DNA of 64,000 bases from Streptomyces albofaciens JCM 4342 (lineage in GTDB: Bacteria; Actinomycetota; Actinomycetes; Streptomycetales; Streptomycetaceae): NCBI RefSeq assembly GCF_008634025.1, contig NZ_PDCM01000002.1, positions 2,567,001 to 2,631,000 of the forward strand, read 5' to 3'. The position numbers and the translations under genes are program-made. Of this stretch, positions 35,252 to 43,949 are shown in pieces. The notes beneath the pieces were generated by a model. The model saw only the letters and a list, made by a program, of their open reading frames with translations. It made no database searches and had not been told where the DNA came from. Position 1 is the first letter of the stretch, and the number at the start of each line of letters is the position of its first letter.

Positions 35252-36274
35252 TTGTCCGATCTCGACGCCTTCATCGCCGGACTGCCCAAGGCCGAGCTGC
35301 ACGTCCACCACATCGGATCGGCGTCTCCGCGCATCGTCGCCGAGCTGGCCGCCCGCCACCCGGACTCCGCGGTGCCCACCGACCCGGAGGCGCTCACCGA
35401 CTACTTCACCTTCCGGGACTTCGCCCACTTCATCCAGGTCTATCTCTCCGTGGTGGACCTCATCCGCGACGCCACGGACGTCCGGCTGCTGACGTACGAG
35501 ATCGCCCGGGACATGGCGCGGCAGAACATCCGTTACGCCGAGCTGACCGTCACCCCGTACAGCTCCACCCGCCGCGGCATCCCGGATACGGCCTTCGTCG
35601 AGGCCATCGAGGACGCGCGCAAGGCCGCGGAGTCCGAGCTGGGCGTGGTGCTGCGCTGGTGCTTCGACATTCCCGGTGAGGCCGGGCTGGAGGCCGCCGA
35701 GGAGACCGCGCGGATCGCCTGCGACCTGCGCCCGGAGGGCCTGGTCTCCTTCGGGCTCGGCGGCCCGGAGATCGGCGTGCCGCGCCCGCAGTTCAAGCCG
35801 TACTTCGACCGTGCCATCGCGGCCGGCCTGCACTCCGTCCCGCACGCCGGGGAGACCACGGGACCGCAGACCGTCTGGGACGCGCTGACCGAGCTGCGTG
35901 CCGAGCGGATCGGCCACGGCACCAGCTCCGTCCAGGACCCGAAGCTGCTGGCCCACCTCGCCGAGCACCGCATTCCGCTGGAGGTCTGCCCGACCTCGAA
36001 CATCGCCACCCGCGCCGTGCGCACCCTCGACGAGCACCCGCTGAAGGAGATGGTCGACGCGGGTGTCCTGGTGACGATCAACAGTGACGACCCGCCGATG
36101 TTCGGCACGGACCTGTGCCTGGAGTACGGCGTCGCCGCGCGCCTGCTGGACCTCGACGCGGCCGGGGTCGCCGCCCTGGCCAAGAACGCCGTCGAGGCGT
36201 CCTTCATGGACACCGCCGCGAAGGCCGCGCTGACCGCCGAGATCGACGGCTACACGGCGGCGTGGCCGCGGTGA
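35252..36274 (+). CDS. add: adenosine deaminase
   Basis: A 340-residue zinc hydrolase turning adenosine into inosine. Metal ligands are seen in ELHVHHIGS (~13-21), HAGETTGP (~197-204) and NSDDPPMFG (~274-282), and the catalytic region GHGTSS (~222-227) is present. The TTG at 35252 is chosen because AGGAGGAACC lies just upstream and the protein then begins LSDLDAFIAGLPKAELHVHH, matching family length; the open frame further upstream belongs to the divergent spacer. The next gene overlaps its stop by GTGA. Confidence 0.9.
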   Translation: MSDLDAFIAGLPKAELHVHHIGSASPRIVAELAARHPDSAVPTDPEALTDYFTFRDFAHFIQVYLSVVDLIRDATDVRLLTYEIARDMARQNIRYAELTVTPYSSTRRGIPDTAFVEAIEDARKAAESELGVVLRWCFDIPGEAGLEAAEETARIACDLRPEGLVSFGLGGPEIGVPRPQFKPYFDRAIAAGLHSVPHAGETTGPQTVWDALTELRAERIGHGTSSVQDPKLLAHLAEHRIPLEVCPTSNIATRAVRTLDEHPLKEMVDAGVLVTINSDDPPMFGTDLCLEYGVAARLLDLDAAGVAALAKNAVEASFMDTAAKAALTAEIDGYTAAWPR

Positions 36275-36993
36275 GGGCCGCGCGGCGCGCGACGGCTTGG
36301 GCGCCGGTGCCCGCGCGGGGCCGGGTGGCGGTCATCGGGCACCGGGGCGCCCCGTACGAGGCGCGCGAGAACACCCTCGCCTCCCTGCGCGCCGCGCTCG
36401 AAGCGGGCGCCGACGCGGTCGAGATCGACGTACGGCTGACCGCCGACCGCGTCCCGGTCCTGCTGCACGACGCCGCCCTGGAGCGGCTGTGGGGCCACGA
36501 CCGCCCGCTGGCCGCACTCACGTACGGCCAGGTCGCCGGACTCACCGCGGACGGCGTTCCGACCCTGCGCGAGGCCCTCGCGCTCACGGCCAAGTACCCG
36601 TCCGCGCGCGCCCTGGTCGACCTGCCCGACCCCGCGGCCGCGTCGGCCGCCGTCGCCGAGGTCCGCGAATCCGGCGCCGAGGACCGTGCGTACTACTGCG
36701 GCGGCGGGCTGTCCATGCTCGCCGTCCGCGCCGCCGACCCGGCCGCGGAGATCGCTCTCTCCTGGTGCCGTACGGCCCCGCCGCGCCCCGAACTGCTGGC
36801 CCGCGTCCGCCCGCGTTGGCTCAACTACCACTTCGGCCTGGTGACCCCGGAGCTCGTCGAACGGGCCCACGCGGGCGGGTACTTGTTCGCGGCGTGGACC
36901 GCCGACCTGCCCCGCACCGCGCGCCGCCTCAAGCGCGCGGGCGTCGACGCCGTCACGACCAACCGGGTGGCCGCCGTCCGCGCGGCGCTCTGA
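36271..36993 (+). CDS. glycerophosphodiester phosphodiesterase family protein
   Basis: A 240-residue TIM-barrel protein with VAVIGHRGAPYEARENTLAS (metal and catalytic histidine) and VEIDVRLTADRVPVLLHDAALER, the two GDPD motifs. It lacks a signal peptide, so a cytoplasmic enzyme releasing glycerol 3-phosphate from glycerophosphodiesters is expected. The GTG start at 36271 overlaps the stop of add (GTGA), so the two are translationally coupled, though no functional link is known. Confidence 0.88.
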   Translation: MRAARRATAWAPVPARGRVAVIGHRGAPYEARENTLASLRAALEAGADAVEIDVRLTADRVPVLLHDAALERLWGHDRPLAALTYGQVAGLTADGVPTLREALALTAKYPSARALVDLPDPAAASAAVAEVRESGAEDRAYYCGGGLSMLAVRAADPAAEIALSWCRTAPPRPELLARVRPRWLNYHFGLVTPELVERAHAGGYLFAAWTADLPRTARRLKRAGVDAVTTNRVAAVRAAL

Positions 36994-37014
36994 GGCGTAC
37001 CGGCCCCGCGCGCC

Positions 37015-37548
37015 TCAGCTCCGTACCAGCCGCCGCGCCACGAAGTGCGACAGCACGGTGGCCGCCCCGGCGGCAGCCAGCCCGCCCGCCACGCCCCGCG
37101 CGTCCGTCGGGCGGAGCCGCCCCGCGCGCCGCAGCCGGCCGCGCGCCCACAGCGCGTACGGGACGACGATGACCGGTGAGGTGGCCGAGCCGGGGGTGTA
37201 GCCGCGTACGGCGGCGGCCTGCGCGAGGTGCACCAGGCCGTGCAGCCCGAACCCGTCCACCGCCCCCTGGAAGAAGGCCGAGCGGCCGCCGGTGCGGTGT
37301 CCGCGTGCCGCGGCGGCGGCCACGATCACCGCCATGGCGCCCACGGCGACCGTGAACTCCCGCTGGTCGACGCCCTCCAGCGCCCGCCAGAGCCGTTCGG
37401 GCGCGCCAGGGAACCGTTTCCGCAGCTCCGGCAGACGGTCCCGGATCCAGCGCGGCCCGAAGGCCACCTCCTCCGCGTCGTGCAACGCCCAGGCGGCGAG
37501 CAGTCCGAACGTGACGGCGGGGCTCAGGTCCTGCGTGTTCTGCGACAT
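37015..37548 (-). CDS. HXXEE-domain membrane protein
   Basis: A 177-residue protein with the HXXEE signature (LHDAEE, ~22-27) and about four hydrophobic segments, including VAVGAMAVIVAAAAA and VAGGLAAAGAATVLS. The biochemical role of the family is unknown. The ATG at 37548 (MSQNTQDLSP) is preferred over longer starts that run into a promoter-like spacer. It converges with the GDPD gene, 21 bases apart, with no hairpin seen between them. Confidence 0.78.
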   Translation of the reverse strand: MSQNTQDLSPAVTFGLLAAWALHDAEEVAFGPRWIRDRLPELRKRFPGAPERLWRALEGVDQREFTVAVGAMAVIVAAAAARGHRTGGRSAFFQGAVDGFGLHGLVHLAQAAAVRGYTPGSATSPVIVVPYALWARGRLRRAGRLRPTDARGVAGGLAAAGAATVLSHFVARRLVRS

Positions 37549-37767
37549 GAGCGGTGAGTCTGGCACGGCCGCGGAGGCCGCCCGCGAGGGGGGCAACGGT
37601 TCCGGGCAACGGGTCCGGGCACCCGTCCCGGTCACTGGTCCGGCGTGGCCCAACGGCCGCTCACATCCGGGCACTTACCGTCGCCGCTTGACCTTGTCAC
37701 CGTGTCAGACCGTGCACTGGTGAGCACTGCCCGGCAGACGCCGCCCGCCCCGCACACGAGGAGACCC

Positions 37768-38706
37768 ATGCTCGCCTACACCGGCTCCGGCCCGTACTGC
37801 TACAGCCACTCCCTGGCCATGGTGCTCGGCCCGGACGCCGCCCCGTCCCCCGCCGTCATCGAGACCCTCACCGGCTCGCCCTTCGGCATGCAGCTCGTCG
37901 GCGGCACCCTGCCGTGGTTCGACCCGTACGGCTGGGACCCGGAAGCCGGCATGGACGCCGCCGTGCCGGCGCTCGGCCTGCGCTGTGTACGCAGCGCAGG
38001 CGGCACCCAGGACCAAGCGCTGGCCCGGCTCGGTGCCGCCTGTGCGGAAGGCCCGGCCCTGGCCGGCCCGGTGGACATGGGCCTGCTGCTGTACCAGCCC
38101 GGCTCCGGCACCCCGACCGGCGCCGACCACTACGTGGTCGTGCTGTCGGTCGAGGACGGCACCGTCCTCCTCCACGACCCGCACGGACACCCGTACGCGA
38201 CACTGCCCGCCCCGGCCTTCGCCGCCGCCTGGCGCGCGGAGTCGGTCACGTACACGGACGTGCCGTACGTGATGCGCTCCGCCTTCGTACAGGAGCGGGC
38301 AGCCGACCCGGCCGAGGCCCTGCGGCGGTCGCTGCCCGACGCCGTACGGTGGCTGGCCGGTCGTGACGACCTGCCGATGCCGCCCGGATCGCTCGGCGGC
38401 ACGGCCGCCGCCGAAGCGCTGGCGGACCGCGTGGCCGAGGGCCTGCCGCCGGAAACCCGCGAACTGCTGCGCGTCTTCGCCGTCCGCGTCGGCGCCCGCC
38501 GCCTCAACGACGCGGCGGCCTGCCTCGCCTCACTGGGCCTCGATGTCCCGGCCGCCCTGCTGGCCGAGCAGTCCCGCATCGTCGGCGGCCTGCAACACCC
38601 TGTCGTCTCGGAGGACGACGGCGCCCTGGAAGCCGGCCTGCGGCGGCTGGCTCCTACGTACGGGAGGCTGCGTACGGCCTTGGAGCAAGCCGTCACGCGG
38701 AGCTGA
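37768..38706 (+). CDS. BtrH N-terminal-domain (C39-like) protein
   Basis: A 312-residue protein. The first ~170 residues fit the BtrH N-terminal fold: YTGSGPYCYSHSLAMVLG with Cys11 as likely nucleophile, then GADHYVVVLSVEDGTVLLHDPHG, where His and Asp could complete a papain-like triad. The rest (~200-312) is helical without recognised domain. BtrH in butirosin synthesis transfers an acyl group from a carrier protein to an aminoglycoside; no carrier protein or aminoglycoside gene is near, so the acceptor here is unknown. ATG 37768 follows CGAGGAGA. It converges with the PotD-like gene. Confidence 0.75.
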   Translation: MLAYTGSGPYCYSHSLAMVLGPDAAPSPAVIETLTGSPFGMQLVGGTLPWFDPYGWDPEAGMDAAVPALGLRCVRSAGGTQDQALARLGAACAEGPALAGPVDMGLLLYQPGSGTPTGADHYVVVLSVEDGTVLLHDPHGHPYATLPAPAFAAAWRAESVTYTDVPYVMRSAFVQERAADPAEALRRSLPDAVRWLAGRDDLPMPPGSLGGTAAAEALADRVAEGLPPETRELLRVFAVRVGARRLNDAAACLASLGLDVPAALLAEQSRIVGGLQHPVVSEDDGALEAGLRRLAPTYGRLRTALEQAVTRS

Positions 38707-38726
38707 ACCGCGCGCCGGCCCCCGCC

Positions 38727-39911
38727 TCACAGCCCCACGATCCCGTTCCACTCCTTGGCGAACGCCGGGCGTTCCTTGGAGGTGATGTCGCGGGCGGTGG
38801 CCAGGCGCTTGCGCAGGGCGTCGTCGGGGAAGACCAGCGGGTCCTCGGCCAGCGCGGCGCGCTCCTCGTCCTTGGAGGAGGCGAGGACGTCGCGCGCGGC
38901 CGGTACGGGGCAGACGTAGTTGACCCAGACGGCCAGTTCGGCGGCGATCTCCGGCTGGTAGTAGAAGTCGACCAGCCGTTCCGCGTTGCGCTTGTGCTCG
39001 GCGCGGTCGGGGATCATCAGGCTCTCCGCCCACAGTTCGGCGCCTTCCTGCGGCACCACGAACTCGATGTCCGGGTTGTCCTCCTTGAGCTGGATGACAT
39101 CGCCCGAATACGCCTGGGCCGCGAGCACATCGCCCGAGGCCAGGTCCTTGATGTAGTCGTTGCCGGTGAAGCGCCGGATGTGCTTCTTGGCGACCAGACG
39201 GCGGATCCGGTCCGTCATCCGGTAGAAGTCGTCCTCTTTCCAACGCGCGATGTCCACACCGTCGCCCTGCATGAGCATCGCGAAGGACTCGTCCATCCCG
39301 GACAGCAGCGTCACCCGTCCGCGCAGATCGTCCTTCCACAGGTCGGCGGTGTGCTGGATCTCCCGGCCGAGCTTCCTGCGGTTGTACGCGATGCCGGTGA
39401 TGCCGGACTGCCACGGCACGGAGTGCCTGCGCCCCGGGTCGAAGTGCGGGTCGCGCAGCAGCGGATCGAGGTGGCGCGCGACGTTCGGCTGCCGGGCCCG
39501 GTCCATCTCCTGCACCCAGCCGAGGCGTACGTAGCGGCCGCACATCCAGTCGCTGATGACGATCAGGTCGCGGCCGGTGGGCTGGTGGTTCATCAGCGCC
39601 GGACTGATCTTGCCGAAGAACTCGTCGTTGTCGTTGATCTCCTCGGTGTACGTCACCGAGATGCCGGTGTGCTTCTCGAACGCCTCCAGCGTCGGCCGCC
39701 GCCGCTGGTCCCGCTCGTCCACGTCGATGTAGAGCGGCCAGTTGGCGAAGGTCAGGCGCCGGTCCCGGGCCGAGCGGTCGGGGGCGGCGCGGTCGGCGGG
39801 GGCGACGTACGCGGCGGGCACCCCGCATCCGGCCGCCAGCAGGGTCAGGGCCCCGGCCGCTCCCGTACCGACCGTGCTCCGTAGCAGCGAACGCCGCGAA
39901 AGTTCAGGCAT
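38727..39911 (-). CDS. potD: polyamine-binding lipoprotein, PotD-like
   Basis: A 394-residue solute-binding protein. The signal peptide has a twin-arginine start (SRRSLLRS) and lipobox LLAAGC with Cys29, so it is probably exported by Tat and lipid-anchored. The mature part has the spermidine/putrescine-binding pattern LTFANWPLYIDVDE and acidic/aromatic residues expected for the amine pocket. It should deliver substrate to the PotABC system at 28092-30963, although it is encoded 8 kb away, downstream of the aldehyde dehydrogenase at 40036. Confidence 0.9.
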   Translation of the reverse strand: MPELSRRSLLRSTVGTGAAGALTLLAAGCGVPAAYVAPADRAAPDRSARDRRLTFANWPLYIDVDERDQRRRPTLEAFEKHTGISVTYTEEINDNDEFFGKISPALMNHQPTGRDLIVISDWMCGRYVRLGWVQEMDRARQPNVARHLDPLLRDPHFDPGRRHSVPWQSGITGIAYNRRKLGREIQHTADLWKDDLRGRVTLLSGMDESFAMLMQGDGVDIARWKEDDFYRMTDRIRRLVAKKHIRRFTGNDYIKDLASGDVLAAQAYSGDVIQLKEDNPDIEFVVPQEGAELWAESLMIPDRAEHKRNAERLVDFYYQPEIAAELAVWVNYVCPVPAARDVLASSKDEERAALAEDPLVFPDDALRKRLATARDITSKERPAFAKEWNGIVGL

Positions 39912-39992
39912 GGCGTGCACTCTCACGTGCCGGGGGCGGCGACGGCAACCCGGCAGAACGTCGGCCGCCGGGCCGCCGCCCACGACGGTGTG

Positions 39993-40029
39993 CCGGGCGG
40001 CGGGGCGCCGCGCGGGCCCCGCCGCCCGG
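39993..40029 (-). terminator. strong hairpin after the aldehyde dehydrogenase gene
   Basis: Perfect 13-bp stem CCGGGCGGCGGGG / CCCCGCCGCCCGG with an 11-base loop, 7 bases past the stop at 40036. It separates the dehydrogenase from the PotD-like gene, at least in part. Confidence 0.7.
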
Positions 40030-40035
40030 GTGGGC

Positions 40036-41490
40036 TCAGCCGTCCAGCGACGTCATCACGTGCTTGACGCGCGTGTAGTCCTCGAAGCCGTAGCCCGACA
40101 GGTCCTTGCCGTAGCCGGACTTCTTGAACCCGCCGTGCGGCATCTCGGCGACCAGCGGGATGTGGGTGTTGATCCACACGCACCCGAAGTCCAGCTTCTT
40201 GGACATCCGCATGGCCCGGGCGTGGTCCTTGGTCCACACCGAGGACGCCAGCGCGTACTCCACGCCGTTGGACCACTCGACGGCCTGGTCCTCGTCCCGG
40301 AAGGACTGGACGGTGATGACCGGCCCGAAGACCTCCTTCTGGACGATCTCGTCGTCCTGCTTGAGGCCGGAGACGACGGTGGGCGCGTAGAAGTAGCCCT
40401 TCTCGCCGACCTGGTGGCCGCCCGCCTCGATCTTGGCGTGCGCGGGCAGGCCGTCGATGAAGCGCTTGACCTGGGCGAGCTGGTTGGCGTTGTTCAGCGG
40501 GCCGTAGAGCACGTCCTCGTCGTCGACCGGGCCGGTCTTGGTGTCGGCGGCGGCCTTGGCGAGCGCGGTGACGAACTCGTCGTGGATGGACTCGTGGACC
40601 AGCACCCGGGTCGCGGCCGTACAGTCCTGGCCGGCGTTGAAGTAGCCCGCGACGGAGATGTCCTCGACGGCCTTGGCGATGTCGGTGTCCTCGAAGACCA
40701 CGACCGGGGCCTTGCCGCCCAGCTCCAGGTGGACCCGCTTGAGGTCCTTGGCGGCGGACTCGGCGACCTGCATGCCGGCCCGCACCGAGCCGGTGATCGA
40801 GGCCATCGCCGGGGTCGGGTGCTCGACCATCAGGCGGCCGGTGTCGCGGTCGCCGCAGATGACGTTGAACACGCCGCGGCTGTGGCCCAGCTCGTCCAGC
40901 ACACCGCCGATGATCTCGGCGATCAGCACGGTCGAGGCGGGGGTGGTGTCGGAGGGCTTGAGGACGACGGTGTTGCCCGCGGCCAGCGCCGGGGCGAACT
41001 TCCACACCGCCATCATCATCGGGTAGTTCCACGGCGCGACCTGCGCGCAGACGCCGACCGGCTCGCGGCGGATGATGGACGTGAAGCCGTCCATGTACTC
41101 GCCCGCGGCGCGGCCCTCCAGCATCCGGGCGGCCCCCGCGAAGAAGCGGATCTGGTCCACCATCGGCGGGATCTCCTCCGAGCGCACCAGCGCGATCGGC
41201 TTGCCGCAGTTCTCCGACTCGGCGGCGATCAGCTCCTCGGCCCGCTCCTCGAAGCGGTCGGCGATCTTGAGCAGGACCTTCTGGCGCTCGGCCGGCACCA
41301 GGTCGCGCCAGGCGGGGAACGCGGCCTCGGCGGCGGCCATCGCCGCGTCCACGTCCGCGGCGGCGGACAGCGGAGCGGTGGCATACGCCTCACCCGTGGC
41401 CGGGTTGACCACCTCCGTGGTCCGCCCGTCGGCGGCGTCCCGGAACTCCCCGTCGATGTAGTTGCGCAGCCGACGCAGTTCGGTGGTCAC
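40036..41490 (-). CDS. gamma-aminobutyraldehyde dehydrogenase
   Basis: A 484-residue aldehyde dehydrogenase. Seen: PWNYPMMMAVWKFAPALAAG, LELGGKAPVVVFEDTD, catalytic cysteine in NAGQDCTAATRVLV, and ending GFEDYTRVKHVMTSLDG. It is close in type to the dehydrogenase at 31358-32875 but clearly diverged, so the two may handle free and gamma-glutamylated aminobutyraldehyde. The gene is divergent from the Lrp/AsnC regulator across a 169-base spacer containing a perfect inverted repeat, and is its most likely target. Confidence 0.9.
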   Translation of the reverse strand: MTTELRRLRNYIDGEFRDAADGRTTEVVNPATGEAYATAPLSAAADVDAAMAAAEAAFPAWRDLVPAERQKVLLKIADRFEERAEELIAAESENCGKPIALVRSEEIPPMVDQIRFFAGAARMLEGRAAGEYMDGFTSIIRREPVGVCAQVAPWNYPMMMAVWKFAPALAAGNTVVLKPSDTTPASTVLIAEIIGGVLDELGHSRGVFNVICGDRDTGRLMVEHPTPAMASITGSVRAGMQVAESAAKDLKRVHLELGGKAPVVVFEDTDIAKAVEDISVAGYFNAGQDCTAATRVLVHESIHDEFVTALAKAAADTKTGPVDDEDVLYGPLNNANQLAQVKRFIDGLPAHAKIEAGGHQVGEKGYFYAPTVVSGLKQDDEIVQKEVFGPVITVQSFRDEDQAVEWSNGVEYALASSVWTKDHARAMRMSKKLDFGCVWINTHIPLVAEMPHGGFKKSGYGKDLSGYGFEDYTRVKHVMTSLDG

Positions 41491-41582
41491 GAGCGACCCC
41501 TCCTGTCAGGTGTCCATTGGTTGAGATGCCCACCCTAGCCAGGAAGGCAACGTTTTCGACATACCCACAACGGATGAACGAC

Positions 41583-41620
41583 GAAATCAGTGGCGTCGAC
41601 TTCTCAGCACAACTGATTTC
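41583..41620. promoter_or_regulatory. inverted repeat, candidate Lrp/AsnC operator
   Basis: GAAATCAGT (41583-41591) and ACTGATTTC (41612-41620) are perfect inverted 9-mers with 29 bp centre to centre, close to three helical turns. They stand 40 bases before the regulator gene in the divergent spacer. The AT-rich half-sites stand out from the background. Confidence 0.55.
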
Positions 41621-41659
41621 ATTGAATCGGGGTTGCGGGACTGACGAGGCTCGTGCACA

Positions 41660-42142
41660 GTGAGGGCTGTGGCCACTCGTGACAGAAACGGCACCCAGTC
41701 GATCGACTCCGTCTCCCTGGCGATCATCGAGCAGCTCCAGGAGGACGGCCGCCGTCCGTACGCCGCGATCGGCAAGGCCGTGGGCCTGTCCGAGGCGGCG
41801 GTGCGGCAACGCGTACAGAAACTGCTCGACCAAGGCGTGATGCAGATCGTCGCGGTCACCGACCCCCTCACGGTCGGCTTCCGGCGGCAGGCGATGGTCG
41901 GGATCAACGTCGAGGGCGACCTCGACCCGGTGGCCGACGCCCTGACGGCCATGGAGGAGGTCGAGTACGTCGTCATGACCGCGGGCTCCTTCGATCTCCT
42001 CATCGAGATCGTCTGCGAGGACGACGACCACCTGCTGGAAATGATCAACAAGCGCATCCGCACGCTGCCCGGCGTCCGGACCACGGAGAGCTTCGTCTAT
42101 CTCAAGCTCCGCAAGCAGACCTACACCTGGGGAACCAGATAG
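41660..42142 (+). CDS. Lrp/AsnC-family transcriptional regulator
   Basis: A 160-residue regulator. The N-terminal winged HTH (~17-70: DSVSLAIIEQLQEDGRRPYAAIGKAVGLSEAAVRQRV) leads to the AsnC ligand-binding domain (~80-150). GTG 41660 is used; a GTG nine bases later is possible. It ends 2 bases before the class III aminotransferase gene, so the two form one operon, and it is divergent from the aldehyde dehydrogenase. Known relatives respond to amino acids or amines; control of putrescine/GABA breakdown is the natural reading. Confidence 0.9.
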   Translation: MRAVATRDRNGTQSIDSVSLAIIEQLQEDGRRPYAAIGKAVGLSEAAVRQRVQKLLDQGVMQIVAVTDPLTVGFRRQAMVGINVEGDLDPVADALTAMEEVEYVVMTAGSFDLLIEIVCEDDDHLLEMINKRIRTLPGVRTTESFVYLKLRKQTYTWGTR

Positions 42143-42144
42143 CC

Positions 42145-43506
42145 ATGACCGCTGACCTCTCGAAGACGGCCTACGACCACCTGTGGATGCACTTCACCCG
42201 CATGTCGTCGTACGAGAACGCCCCCGTGCCGACGATCGTGCGCGGCGAGGGCACGAACATCTACGACGACAAGGGCAGGCGCTACATCGACGGCCTGGCC
42301 GGCCTGTTCGTCGTGCAGGCCGGGCACGGCCGCGCCGAACTCGCCGAGACCGCGCTCAAGCAGGCCCAGGACCTGGCGTTCTTCCCCATCTGGTCCTACG
42401 CCCACCCCAAGGCCGTGGAGCTCGCCGAGCGGCTGGCGCACCATGCGCCGGGCGACCTGAACAAGGTCTTCTTCACCACCGGCGGCGGCGAGGCCGTCGA
42501 GACCGCGTGGAAGCTGGCGAAGCAGTACTTCAAGCTCACCGGCAAGCCCACCAAGCACAAGGTGATATCGCGTGCGGTGGCCTACCACGGCACACCGCAG
42601 GGCGCGCTGTCCATCACCGGTCTCCCCGGCCTGAAGGCCCCGTTCGAGCCGCTGGTCCCGGGCGCCCACAAGGTCCCCAACACCAACATCTACCGGGCGC
42701 CGCTCTTCGGTGACGACCCGGAGGCGTTCGGCCGCTGGGCCGCCGACCAGATCGAGCAGCAGATCCTCTTCGAGGGCCCGGACACCGTCGCCGCCGTCTT
42801 CCTGGAGCCGGTGCAGAACGCGGGCGGCTGCTTCCCGCCCCCGCCCGGCTACTTCCAGCGCGTCCGCGAGATCTGCGACCGCCACGACGTGCTGCTCGTC
42901 TCCGACGAGGTCATCTGCGCCTTCGGCCGCCTGGGCACGATGTTCGCCTGCGACAAGTTCGACTACGTACCGGACATGATCACCTGCGCCAAGGGCATGA
43001 CCTCCGGCTACTCCCCCATCGGCGCCTGCGTCATCTCCGACCGGCTGGCCGAGCCGTTCTACAAGGGCGACAACACCTTCCTGCACGGCTACACCTTCGG
43101 CGGCCACCCGGTCTCCGCCGCCGTCGCCTGCGCCAACCTCGACATCTTCGAGCGCGAGAACCTCAACCAGCACGTGCTGGACAAGGAGGACGCGTTCTTC
43201 TCCACCCTGAAGAAGCTCCACGACCTGCCGATCGTCGGCGACGTCCGCGGAAACGGCTTCTTCTACGGCATCGAACTCGTCAAGGACAAGACCACCAAGG
43301 AGTCCTTCGACGAGGAGGAGACCGAGCGCGTCCTGTACGGCTTCCTCTCCAAGGCCCTCTTCGAGAACGGCCTGTACTGCCGCGCCGACGACCGCGGCGA
43401 CCCGGTCATCCAGCTCGCCCCGCCGCTCATCGCCGACCAGCCGGTCTTCGACGAAATCGAGCAGATTCTGCGGGGGACGCTGAAGGAGGCCTGGGAGAAG
43501 CTGTGA
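42145..43506 (+). CDS. class III aminotransferase, probable putrescine/omega-amino acid type
   Basis: A 453-residue PLP enzyme with FFTTGGGEAVETAWKLAKQY, the cofactor aspartate in LLVSDEVICAFGRLG and lysine in DMITCAKGMTSGYSPIG. Its pattern is that of putrescine-pyruvate or beta-alanine-pyruvate transaminases (SpuC-like), distinct from the GabT at 12053. Combined with the adjacent aminobutyraldehyde dehydrogenase it would give the path putrescine to aminobutyraldehyde to GABA. It is the second gene of the operon with the Lrp/AsnC regulator. Substrate is inferred. Confidence 0.88.
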   Translation: MTADLSKTAYDHLWMHFTRMSSYENAPVPTIVRGEGTNIYDDKGRRYIDGLAGLFVVQAGHGRAELAETALKQAQDLAFFPIWSYAHPKAVELAERLAHHAPGDLNKVFFTTGGGEAVETAWKLAKQYFKLTGKPTKHKVISRAVAYHGTPQGALSITGLPGLKAPFEPLVPGAHKVPNTNIYRAPLFGDDPEAFGRWAADQIEQQILFEGPDTVAAVFLEPVQNAGGCFPPPPGYFQRVREICDRHDVLLVSDEVICAFGRLGTMFACDKFDYVPDMITCAKGMTSGYSPIGACVISDRLAEPFYKGDNTFLHGYTFGGHPVSAAVACANLDIFERENLNQHVLDKEDAFFSTLKKLHDLPIVGDVRGNGFFYGIELVKDKTTKESFDEEETERVLYGFLSKALFENGLYCRADDRGDPVIQLAPPLIADQPVFDEIEQILRGTLKEAWEKL

Positions 43507-43949
43507 AGCCGGGGCGCACTCCTTGAGATGACGGGGCGTCCGGGGCCGGCTTCCCCCGGACCGCTCGGCTCGCGGCCCCGGCGTGCGCCGGGCGAGCCCG
43601 TACGCCCGCCGTCCACGCGAGCCGCGCTGCCGGCTCGCGCGCCCGCCCGTGGGGTGAGCAGGTCCGTGACCGTACGGACCTGCGCGCCTGCCGGGTGGGC
43701 GCGGTCCGCCCCGCAGCGCGCGGGCCCCGGACGCCTGCCGGCCCCGCCCTCCCCCCTTCAGCCCGCCTCTCTCACCCCTCCGCCCAGATTCTTCATATAA
43801 GCCTCCATTTGAGTGAACCTGGGCCGTGGTGCGCGCCGAGCGCCGAATACCGAGGGTCGCCACTCCTTACCGTGCCAGTGACCGATACCCTCCATGGTCG
43901 TTCACCCGGTCGGGGGAACGATCGGACGCGACGAGCATGAGGTGCGCAG
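43507..43949. other. 443-base spacer, no gene seen
   Basis: Open frames here have poor codon use and no family similarity. The first half is GC-rich with the hairpin listed at 43616; the second half holds an AT-richer patch around 43793-43813 (CTTCATATAAGCC), where the promoter for the ABC genes that start at 43950 may lie. Confidence 0.5.
43616..43639 (+). terminator. hairpin downstream of the aminotransferase gene
   Basis: Stem CGCGAGCCG / CGGCTCGCG with a 6-base loop, 110 bases past the stop. A terminator is possible, though the distance is longer than usual. Confidence 0.4.

Noticed and set aside
37768..38706. BtrH-like gene as part of an aminoglycoside cluster
   Set aside because: No carrier protein, aminocyclitol or other aminoglycoside gene occurs nearby.
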